Below, piece after piece: positions 7,534 to 13,333 of a stretch of DNA of 13,333 nt. Both the position numbers and the translations under genes were made by a program. This stretch comes from Euryarchaeota archaeon UBA202 (GTDB lineage Archaea > Thermoplasmatota > E2 > UBA202). Position 1 is the stretch's first letter. The number at the start of each line of letters is the position of its first letter. The stretch is from contig DAQA01000015.1 in assembly GCA_002502685.1 (NCBI GenBank), positions 8,371-21,703 on the forward strand, in the 5' to 3' direction. The notes beneath the pieces are model-generated. The model did no database searches. It saw nothing but the letters and a program-made list of their open reading frames with translations, and was not told the origin of the DNA.

Positions 7534-9282
7534 ATGAGGATTGCGGTCATTGACCGGGATAAATGTCAACCCAAGACATGTTCCCATGAATGTATTCGTT
7601 ATTGTCCCCGTGTCCGGACGGGTGATGAAACCATTGTGATGGAGGAGGGTAAACCCGTTATTTCAGAGGATCTCTGTATCGGTTGTGGTATTTGTGTTCA
7701 CAAGTGTCCCTTTAAATCCATTCATATTGTTGGTGTCGCCGAGGAACTCAAGGGCGAGATAGTTCATCAATTCGGGGAAAATGATTTCCGTCTTTTCCAT
7801 TTACCCTGGCTTTTCTCCAATAAGGTGAGTGGTATACTGGGTCAGAATGGTATTGGGAAAACCACTGCGTTAAAGATTCTCTCTGGGCAACTCAAACCAA
7901 ACCTGGGGGATTGGAAAAATCCTCCCTCTTGGGATGATATCTGTGAGTACTGGAAAAAAACAGAGATGTATTCCTATTTTTCTAAGATTTCCCAGGGTGA
8001 GCTTGCGATTTCAGTGAAACCCCAGTATGTGGAAAAATTTTCAGAACAAAAGGAAACAGTTGACTCTTTTCTTGAGGGAATAGAAACACAAAAGGATAAA
8101 GGGCAGGTGATGTCCTCCTTGGATCTTTTGGGGATAGGGAAAAAAAAATTGTCCATTATCTCTGGGGGTGAATTACAACGGGTGGTCATTGCTGGTACCA
8201 TATTACGGGATGCGGACATCTATTTTTTTGATGAACCCTCTTCCTATCTGGATATCACCCATCGGTTAAGGGTTGCCCGGGAAATCAGGGACCTAGCCCA
8301 AGATGCATTGGTGATGGTGGTGGAACACGATCTTGCGGTACTTGATTTTTTGGCAGACACTGTCCATATCCTGTATGGTGAAAAAGGTGTGTATGGTATT
8401 GTCACCCAGCCTAAATCTGTCCGGCATGGAATCAATCTTTATCTCTCAGGTTATCTTAAAGAAGAAAATATTCGCTTTGGTGAAGAAGTAACCTTTGAGG
8501 TGCATCCCCCCCGGAAACTTCGCCAGCGGTCGCCGTTGATTTCATTTCATGATTTGGTAAAAAAATTTGATGATTTCACCCTGGAGACAAGCCAGGGAAA
8601 AATCCATGAAGGGGAAGTAATTGGTGTGGTGGGATCAAATGCCACGGGGAAAACTACTTTTGTTAAATTGCTCGCTGGTGTCATAAAGCCAACCAAGGGA
8701 GCCATTGATTCAAATGTCACCATTAGTTATAAACCCCAGTATCTAAAACCCGTGGAGGGGACAGTAAAGGATGTTTTTTCCGCATTGGTTTCGTTGACCG
8801 ATTTTTGCAGGGTCGAGGTCATCAAGCCACTGCAGGTGGATAGTTTGTTTGACAAAAAACTCACGGAGCTCTCTGGGGGTGAATTACAAACCGTTGTTCT
8901 TTCCCTGGCGTTGTCACGTAAGGCGGATATTTATCTTATTGATGAACCCTCGGCGTATCTGGATTCAACCCAGCGTATGCGGGCTGCACGGGTGATTAAA
9001 CGGAAAATGGAAAAAATGGGAACAGCTGCATTGGTGGTGGATCATGATGTCTATTTTATTGATATGGTAAGTGAGTCATTAATAGTTTTTGATGGGGTGC
9101 CGGGGAAGTGGGGGAGGGGTGAAGGCCCCTTTGATCTGCATACAGGGATGAATTTGTTTCTTAAAAATATTGATGTTACCTTTCGAAGAGATGAAGAGAG
9201 TGGTCGTCCCCGGGTAAACAAGTTTGATTCGCGTCTTGATAAAAAACAAAAAAGTAATGGTGAATATTACTATCAAATGTGA
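7534..9282 (+). CDS. ABCE1 / RLI ribosome-recycling ATPase
   Basis: The 582 residues match ABCE1 (RNase L inhibitor homologue), which splits ribosomes into subunits after termination, working with aRF1/Pelota, and is universal in archaea. The N-terminal iron-sulfur domain has eight cysteines: C11, C16, C20, C24 and then C48, C51, C54, C58, for two 4Fe-4S clusters. NBD1 has Walker A GQNGIGKTT (103-111), signature SGGELQRV (210-217), Walker B FFDEP (231-235), and His265 in VEHD. NBD2 has Walker A GSNATGKTT (367-375), signature SGGELQTV (447-454), Walker B LIDEP (468-472), and His504 in VDHD. NBD2 departs from the common GPNGIGKTT and SGGELQRV forms but keeps the catalytic residues. The C-terminal tail after about 550 is charged and Lys-rich. 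The gene stands alone between two T-rich intervals, and its stop codon lies inside the terminator hairpin. Confidence 0.97.
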   Translation: MRIAVIDRDKCQPKTCSHECIRYCPRVRTGDETIVMEEGKPVISEDLCIGCGICVHKCPFKSIHIVGVAEELKGEIVHQFGENDFRLFHLPWLFSNKVSGILGQNGIGKTTALKILSGQLKPNLGDWKNPPSWDDICEYWKKTEMYSYFSKISQGELAISVKPQYVEKFSEQKETVDSFLEGIETQKDKGQVMSSLDLLGIGKKKLSIISGGELQRVVIAGTILRDADIYFFDEPSSYLDITHRLRVAREIRDLAQDALVMVVEHDLAVLDFLADTVHILYGEKGVYGIVTQPKSVRHGINLYLSGYLKEENIRFGEEVTFEVHPPRKLRQRSPLISFHDLVKKFDDFTLETSQGKIHEGEVIGVVGSNATGKTTFVKLLAGVIKPTKGAIDSNVTISYKPQYLKPVEGTVKDVFSALVSLTDFCRVEVIKPLQVDSLFDKKLTELSGGELQTVVLSLALSRKADIYLIDEPSAYLDSTQRMRAARVIKRKMEKMGTAALVVDHDVYFIDMVSESLIVFDGVPGKWGRGEGPFDLHTGMNLFLKNIDVTFRRDEESGRPRVNKFDSRLDKKQKSNGEYYYQM

Positions 9283-9300
9283 CTTTTGGTCACTTTTTAT
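9279..9300 (+). terminator. Hairpin plus T-tract terminator of ABCE1
   Basis: A perfect 5-bp inverted repeat GTGAC (9279-9283) / GTCAC (9289-9293) with a TTTTG loop is followed directly by a T-rich run from 9294. The TGA stop at 9280-9282 lies within the left arm, so coding sequence and terminator overlap. Confidence 0.6.
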
Positions 9301-9422
9301 TTTTTATGCATTATTATGTGAAGTGCTAGTAGGGGATGGATATTAGTTTTGTTATAAAGTGCAGTGTCTTGGCTGGAATCATGTAATCTATAGAACCTTG
9401 TTCACCTGGTAGGGTTTTTTTT

Positions 9423-9445
9423 TTAGCCTTGGCTAATTTTTATTT
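9423..9445. terminator. Bidirectional terminator palindrome between convergent genes
   Basis: TTAGCC (9423-9428) and GGCTAA (9431-9436) form a perfect inverted repeat around TT. A T-run lies immediately left (from about 9414) and TTTTTATTT lies to the right, with A-runs on the other strand. It sits between convergent ABCE1 (plus) and the small membrane protein gene (minus), so it could stop transcription from both sides. The tight centre means only about 5 bp can pair in RNA. Confidence 0.45.
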
Positions 9446-9569
9446 GTACATGGCAATCTCTCTCTTTTTTTTTTGGGTGATTGGTAGATAAATTTTTTTT
9501 TCTTTTGTGCTGTAGGGTGATATTGTAAAAAAAAATGGGGGGAAGAAGGATTGAAGATTTTTTTTTTTT

Positions 9570-9794
9570 TTATCTTTTATGTTTTGAGCCGATCAGACTT
9601 GCTCCGCTTAATATCGCTGCTGATAGCACTATCCAGTCTCCTGATACAGTAAGGTCTAGGATGTCGGTTGCGGCAAATTTTACAATCCAGAGGGCAACCA
9701 GGAAGAAAATGAGGCCAATTATGATCAATATTATTGCAGAGCCTACCATCAGGGCAAGACCTGTCACGCCTGTTTTTGTTTCATCGGATACCAT
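9570..9794 (-). CDS. Small two-helix membrane protein, function unknown
   Basis: The predicted protein has 74 residues. Residues 1-9 are charged (MVSDETKTG), about 12-40 form a long hydrophobic segment (ALMVGSAIILIIIGLIFF and on), about 52-69 form a second one after DILDLTVSGDW, and the end is basic (SKHKR). The positive tail suggests that the C-terminus is cytoplasmic. I do not recognise the family. I call it real because a strong ribosome-binding site, GGAG at 9804-9801, ends 6 nt before the ATG, and TATA-like CCTATAAG lies about 60 nt upstream. The stop codon is directly followed on the coding strand by a run of A residues (the T14 run at 9558-9571 on plus). It lies convergent to ABCE1 and 133 bp downstream of the large secreted protein gene. 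Confidence 0.7.
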   Translation of the reverse strand: MVSDETKTGVTGLALMVGSAIILIIIGLIFFLVALWIVKFAATDILDLTVSGDWIVLSAAILSGASLIGSKHKR

Positions 9795-9851
9795 CTATAT
9801 CTCCTTATTTAGAAATATTGTTTTTATTCTATTTAACGATTTTGATTTTTT

Positions 9852-9859
9852 CTTATAGG
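9852..9859 (-). promoter_or_regulatory. Candidate TATA box for the small membrane protein gene
   Basis: On the minus strand CCTATAAG is followed by an A-run and predicts a transcript start near 9828, giving a leader of about 35 nt that contains the GGAG ribosome-binding site. GTTAAATAG at about 9833-9841 is a second candidate. Confidence 0.35.
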
Positions 9860-9927
9860 ATGTACATGATAGGTATCTTTTGTTAGAAGCCGGCAAGAGA
9901 ATCTAGTATAAGCTGGGGGGTTAGGGA

Positions 9928-12726
9928 TTATAGGTTGAATATCCAGATGTTGATTTCTTCTGTTTCCTTACTGTTTCCTGCAGAATCAAAGGTTTTCAAT
10001 TTTAGTGTGTGCCGGTGATAGAGAATAGCTGGTTCGTCATACACCCATTCATGAGGTGGAATAATATCCGTGTATCGTATTTCACCATCGACAAAAAACT
10101 CTATTTTCTCGATACCAGAACCAGTATCTGATGCTTGGGGCTCTATTGTTATTTTTCCCAGAATCAATGTATGAAAGGGTAATCGAATGAGTTCCCTATC
10201 CAAAACATAGAGAGTTTTTTCTTTGGGTTTTTTAAGACTCACAGAGGGCTGTGTTGTATCTATTTTTATTTGTACCGATTTGGGGTTTTCATTATTACCC
10301 GCAATATCCTGTGAAAAATATTCAAGGGTATGGATTCCCTCATCCTGAAGGGTCAATAATCCCATATATCTTTGCCATGCTGCGTCATCAATTCTGTACC
10401 ATGTACCATTAATCCCCGATATGCCATCACTGACACTGAGCATGACCTGAACCTTCTTTGTATACCATCCATTATTGCCATTGGGGGAATAGGGGGTTAA
10501 TGAGCGCGTTGTTTCTGGTGGTGCTTTATCTATTTTTACTGAAAAGGATTTTTCATCTTCTTCATTACCTAGTGTATCTACAGAGTAAAAGTGTACTGTA
10601 TGCTCTCCATTTTGGGAAATAATAAATGGGCTGGTGTAGGTAAGCCAACTGTTCTCATCTATCTTATAATATGTAGCATTTACTTCAGAATGATTATCTG
10701 TTCCCGTAAGGGTCACTGTAACATTAGATATATACCAATTATTTTCTCCATTAGGTACAGTAGGATTAATGCCAATGGTGGTTATGGGGGGAGTATTATC
10801 ATCAGATGATGCCATGATGTTATCTGTTGTATCTGTGTCGGTTGCACCCTGGTCATCGGTGACGGTGAGTGTGGCTGTATAGGTTCCCGGTGTGTGATAG
10901 ATATGTTGTTGTGTTGACGGGGGTGTTCCTGAGCCATTGTATTCTATTGTTCCATCAGTGTTAATATCCAGTGTCCAGGTGGCAATTGTTCCATCGGGGT
11001 CACTGGCGGTCATGGTGAAGGTAACCGTGAGGGGAATGATTCCACTGGTGGGATTAGCTGATAGTGTACAAGTAGGTGATTGATTTCCGGGTGATGATAC
11101 CGTGACGGTTACTGTGTCAGTACCTGTTGTCCCATTATTGTCGGTTACCGTTAATTTTGCTATATAGGTACCATTGGTGGTATACGTGTGTTGCTGTGTT
11201 GCTGGTGTGTTCCCGGTCCCTGTATACTCGGGTGTTCCATCATCATTTATGTCCAATGTCCAACTGGTAATTGTGCCATCGTTGTCATTTGTGGTCATAG
11301 CAAACTCCACTGTTAATGGAGCTGTTCCCATTGATGGTGACGCGGACAGTGAACAGGTTGGGGGCTGATTGACTGGCGGTGTTTTATCCTGATAGATGAA
11401 TCCTTTTACCATGCATATTTCAGGTGGCTCGGGTTCAAGGGTGACATCTCGCATCATGGAGTCACCGGGTTCGATGACACCACCATTACTGCTATTAAAA
11501 AAATATTTGTCTGCAGACCCAGAAATGGTGTTAATACTGGTGACGTTAGTGTAATAGCCAGGGAATACTTCTTCTGCTATGAGGGCGGGTACGGGCACAT
11601 TATAATAGCCAGCGGAATCGGTGGTGGTGTTTCTGTTAAAAGACCCAAAATTAAACATGTCCAGGGTTATGATGCCAGATACCTCTACGTCGACATTGGC
11701 AAGAGGTGAACCGGTTGAGTCATCATAAACGTGTCCGTTTACCCAGGCACTCTCCGGGGGGTAGGGAACAAGAGACATATTAATCCACTTAACCTCGCTA
11801 TTGTTTATCCTAATGGATATAAAAAGAAAATTTGAAAAGTAATCATCAGCGATCGCCATGACACTGAAATTCCCCGATGGAAGGGTACAGTCATAGTATC
11901 CCGTTGTATCGGTGAAGGGGTAATTGAAGTAGCTGGCATTCAACCCATTAATGATCAAGTAAGCATTGTTTATCCCTGTGTGGTTATCTTTGTTGGTAAT
12001 GTATCCCTTTATCATGGCGGTTTCTGGTGGTTCTGGCTCCAGGAAGAAATCCATTGTTTTTGTTTCTTCACCTATGATGGTGGTATGGTCTGCTGGATAA
12101 TACCCTGTGGTGCTGGCGGTGACTGTCACCTCTGCGGATGGAAGATGTATTGTGTAAGAGCCGTCGTTTTTGCAGGTTGTGGCATTGCTGCCAATAAAAT
12201 AATTATTGTTGAAGAAAATACTGATATTTGCTTGGAGTGGATTATTAGTGTTTTTGTCATAGGCATGCCCTATAATGGTGGCTGTGTTTTGGGGGAAGGC
12301 GGGAAGCGTGATGTTTTTCCAATAAGTGTATGGGGGGGCATCTATGGTGAACTTGTTGGAAAATTTTTCAACATAAAGAGTTTCTGTTTCTTGGATGTGT
12401 AAATGCCCTGCCGTAATATTGACTGTTCCCTTTGCCACATTCATTGCATAATAACCCGTGGCGTCTGAGAATGTGTAATTTTCTTTGCTGTGGACATTAT
12501 TGGTCCACTCTAAATTAATTCCTGCTCCCATGACGGGTTCGCTGTCTTTGTTATTTGTATCATCTATTTCTTGTTGAATTGGATTATAAATCCCGGGTAA
12601 CATTTTATCAATACCGTGTGCTGCACCAGTGACGCCCTTTGTTTTTTCAGGGGCACACATGGATGTGGTGCCTAAGACCATGATAGTAACTATGGCCAAG
12701 CTGATCATTCTTTCTTTTGGAATCAT
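9928..12726 (-). CDS. Large secreted surface protein: CarboxypepD_reg-like repeats, two PKD domains, OmpL47/Ig-like domains
   Basis: The protein has 932 residues. A signal peptide covers about 1-25 (KER, then ISLAIVTIMVLGTTSM). Residues about 63-430 hold four carboxypeptidase-regulatory-like units, recognisable by G-Y-Y turns (ATGYYAMNV, GSYTIHLP, TTGYYDCTLP, SAGYYNVPVP); three junctions carry the linker [EP/Y]-PPE. A fifth unit starts at 439 (VKGFIYQDKT) but breaks off after about ten residues. Two PKD domains follow (453-544 and 548-634, each with PLTV-F, TLDIN-DGT-EY, QQH-Y and LTVTD), then two OmpL47-type units (about 645-733 and 736-823), and a C-terminal unit (826-932) shared with the protein at 1961-3265. 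Such modules mediate adhesion or carbohydrate/protein binding; no enzyme domain is visible. No C-terminal anchor is seen. Cys24 lacks a proper lipobox. GGGAG about 9 nt upstream supports the ATG at 12726; Met7 is an alternative. Confidence 0.85.
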   Translation of the reverse strand: MIPKERMISLAIVTIMVLGTTSMCAPEKTKGVTGAAHGIDKMLPGIYNPIQQEIDDTNNKDSEPVMGAGINLEWTNNVHSKENYTFSDATGYYAMNVAKGTVNITAGHLHIQETETLYVEKFSNKFTIDAPPYTYWKNITLPAFPQNTATIIGHAYDKNTNNPLQANISIFFNNNYFIGSNATTCKNDGSYTIHLPSAEVTVTASTTGYYPADHTTIIGEETKTMDFFLEPEPPETAMIKGYITNKDNHTGINNAYLIINGLNASYFNYPFTDTTGYYDCTLPSGNFSVMAIADDYFSNFLFISIRINNSEVKWINMSLVPYPPESAWVNGHVYDDSTGSPLANVDVEVSGIITLDMFNFGSFNRNTTTDSAGYYNVPVPALIAEEVFPGYYTNVTSINTISGSADKYFFNSSNGGVIEPGDSMMRDVTLEPEPPEICMVKGFIYQDKTPPVNQPPTCSLSASPSMGTAPLTVEFAMTTNDNDGTITSWTLDINDDGTPEYTGTGNTPATQQHTYTTNGTYIAKLTVTDNNGTTGTDTVTVTVSSPGNQSPTCTLSANPTSGIIPLTVTFTMTASDPDGTIATWTLDINTDGTIEYNGSGTPPSTQQHIYHTPGTYTATLTVTDDQGATDTDTTDNIMASSDDNTPPITTIGINPTVPNGENNWYISNVTVTLTGTDNHSEVNATYYKIDENSWLTYTSPFIISQNGEHTVHFYSVDTLGNEEDEKSFSVKIDKAPPETTRSLTPYSPNGNNGWYTKKVQVMLSVSDGISGINGTWYRIDDAAWQRYMGLLTLQDEGIHTLEYFSQDIAGNNENPKSVQIKIDTTQPSVSLKKPKEKTLYVLDRELIRLPFHTLILGKITIEPQASDTGSGIEKIEFFVDGEIRYTDIIPPHEWVYDEPAILYHRHTLKLKTFDSAGNSKETEEINIWIFNL
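10825..11370 (-). repeat. Tandem duplication encoding two PKD domains
   Basis: Two consecutive segments of about 265-275 bp encode PKD domains that align almost end to end, including the blocks TWTLDIN or SWTLDIN, DGT-EY and QQH-Y. The DNA is also visibly similar, which indicates internal duplication within the gene at 9928-12726. Confidence 0.7.
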
Positions 12727-12757
12727 TATCGTTTCTCCCTGTCACGCTCTTAATGGT

Positions 12758-12770
12758 ATTTCGGTTTTTA
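12758..12770 (-). promoter_or_regulatory. Candidate TATA box for the large secreted protein gene
   Basis: On the minus strand ACTTTAAAAACC lies about 35-45 nt upstream of the ATG at 12726, with the ribosome-binding sequence AGGGAG between them. Further upstream, TAAGGGT occurs twice on plus (12808-12814 and 12818-12824), 10 bp apart, one helical turn, which might be a regulator site. Confidence 0.35.
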
Positions 12771-12928
12771 AAGTATAGGGATAAAAAAAGTGATTGAGAG
12801 TTTTGGGTAAGGGTATCTAAGGGTGAAAAAATGAGGGGACTATTGAAAATATTTTTTTTTTAATCTCTTTATTGTATATTGGCTGATTTGTTTTCTATAC
12901 ATTAATTAAACATTTAATGTATAAATAT

Positions 12929-12954
12929 CTGTTCAACAGGGTTTCCCTGAACAG
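12929..12954 (+). repeat. Bulged hairpin followed by T9 run
   Basis: CTGTT (12929-12933) pairs with AACAG (12950-12954), and CAGGG (12937-12941) pairs with CCCTG (12945-12949) around a TTT loop, with a 3-nt CAA bulge on one side. This gives ten base pairs. A run of nine T starts 10 nt later at 12965, so it could act as a terminator on the plus strand, or as a DNA-binding site. Confidence 0.5.
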
Positions 12955-12973
12955 AGAAAGATCGTTTTTTTTT

Positions 12974-13029
12974 ATGACCCTCTTTTATGTTCATATCTTC
13001 CCTTGAGGGGCATAAATAAACAGGGTCAT
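12974..13029. repeat. Nested inverted repeat
   Basis: The outer arms ATGACCCT (12974-12981) and AGGGTCAT (13022-13029) are perfect 8-bp complements. Inside them TTTATG (12984-12989) complements CATAAA (13011-13016), and CCC (13000-13002) can pair with GGG (13007-13009) around TTGA. The arms are spaced to nest as one extended hairpin of about 56 nt with internal loops. Confidence 0.5.
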
Positions 13030-13111
13030 CATGGTGTATGCTAATATCGCCCCCGAAATAATAATGATTATTAAGGCATCTTTATAGCATCCAAAATATT
13101 CATAAACAGAT

Positions 13112-13125
13112 ATTGTATATACAAT
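13112..13125. promoter_or_regulatory. Palindromic operator candidate at the ribbon-helix-helix gene
   Basis: ATTGTATATACAAT is a perfect 14-bp palindrome ending 8 bp before the ATG at 13134. A half-like copy, ATTGTATAT, occurs at 12871-12879. Ribbon-helix-helix antitoxins and regulators commonly bind short palindromes in their own promoters, so autoregulation is a reasonable inference. It has not been shown. Confidence 0.45.
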
Positions 13126-13133
13126 TTATATAC

Positions 13134-13333
13134 ATGGCTAAAAAAATGACATCAATGAGGATAGATGAGGATGTTTTGAAAAAGGCAAAAGAACACGGTA
13201 TCAATGTCAGTGCATTCTTGGAGATTAAACTCCGTGAATACCTTGCTCTTATAGAAGGAAAACACAACAATTCTTCATTATCTCCTCCTTCTCAAGAACC
13301 TCAAAGTCAATTTTACGCTGGGGGTAGGATTCG
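13134..13333 (+). CDS. Ribbon-helix-helix protein, CcdA-like antitoxin or regulator (partial)
   Basis: The first 66 residues are visible before the window ends. Residues about 5-11 (MTSMRID) fit the DNA-contacting beta strand, EDVLKKAKEHG fits helix 1, and NVSAFLEIKLREYLALIEG fits helix 2, the order of a ribbon-helix-helix fold. The phrase GINVSAFLE resembles the N-terminal region of CcdA-family antitoxins. After residue 43 the sequence becomes Ser/Pro/Gln-rich (NNSSLSPPSQEPQSQ), like a flexible linker before another domain. In the family, dimers bind operator DNA and may neutralise a toxin encoded next door; the downstream gene is not visible. No ribosome-binding site precedes 13134; ATGs at 13146 and 13155 are in frame and could be the true start, perhaps on a leaderless message. 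A stand-alone transcription factor is an equal alternative. Confidence 0.72.
   Translation, partial: MAKKMTSMRIDEDVLKKAKEHGINVSAFLEIKLREYLALIEGKHNNSSLSPPSQEPQSQFYAGGRI

Larger units (their letters stand above)
12727..13133. other. Gene-free, AT-rich interval with clustered inverted repeats
   Basis: This 407-bp stretch separates the divergent large secreted protein gene and the ribbon-helix-helix gene. The left part (12727-12890) holds the promoter of the secreted protein gene and little else. The right part holds five inverted repeats: ATACATTAA/TTAATGTAT (12897-12922, 8-nt spacer), a bulged hairpin at 12929-12954, ATGACCCT/AGGGTCAT (12974-13029), TAATAATGATTATTA (13059-13073), and ATTGTATATACAAT (13112-13125). 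A T9 run lies at 12965-12973, and a TATA-like GTATAAATA lies near 12919-12927. No ORF longer than about 25 codons with good signals is present. Confidence 0.7.

Noticed and set aside
12655..12657. Lipoprotein attachment at Cys24 of the large secreted protein
   Set aside because: The residues before it (T-S-M-C) do not fit a lipobox, so ordinary signal peptidase cleavage is more likely.
13031..13087. 18-codon ORF starting MVYANIAPEII
   Set aside because: It overlaps an inverted repeat, has no convincing ribosome-binding site and is too short to support without conservation data.
12777..13133. Transposon or MITE
   Set aside because: There are several inverted repeats, but no pair of matching ends flanked by target-site duplications and no transposase in the window.

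Overview
The window looks like a piece of an archaeal chromosome, most likely euryarchaeal and possibly close to Thermoplasmatota. The phylum is an inference. The archaeal assignment rests on a VAT/CDC48-type double-AAA ATPase, an ABCE1/RLI ribosome-recycling ATPase with its eight-cysteine iron-sulfur domain, an MCM-type ATPase module, an ADP-forming acyl-CoA synthetase alpha subunit, an archaeal PRC-barrel protein, TATA-like boxes about 25-45 nt upstream of several starts, and T-tract terminators. Base composition is moderate to AT-rich, with long T or A runs between genes.

Layout. Positions 1-308 (minus) hold the N-terminal part of a glutamine-dependent NAD+ synthetase, cut by the window edge. 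Positions 452-1777 (minus) encode an MCM-like ATPase with a helix-hairpin-helix-like N-terminus in place of the usual MCM N-terminal region. A divergent promoter region separates it from a secreted Ig-like surface protein (1961-3265, plus). Next come cdc48/VAT (3433-5640), a short PRC-barrel protein and an acyl-CoA synthetase (ADP-forming) alpha subunit in one apparent operon (5746-7359), and ABCE1/RLI (7534-9282), all on plus. A T-rich interval with two hairpin terminators follows. On minus lie a small two-helix membrane protein (9570-9794) and a 932-residue secreted multidomain protein (9928-12726). A 407-bp gene-free stretch rich in inverted repeats leads to the start of a ribbon-helix-helix protein on plus (13134 to the edge).

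How the genes relate. CDC48 (protein unfolding, probably with the proteasome), ABCE1 (ribosome splitting), NAD+ synthetase and the acyl-CoA synthetase are housekeeping functions and do not form one pathway. The two surface proteins share an OmpL47/Ig-like module and the same C-terminal domain, so they probably belong to one envelope protein family. The least explained parts are the MCM-like ATPase, the inverted-repeat cluster before the ribbon-helix-helix gene, and a change of base and codon composition inside cdc48. I see no CRISPR array, rRNA, tRNA or recognisable transposase.
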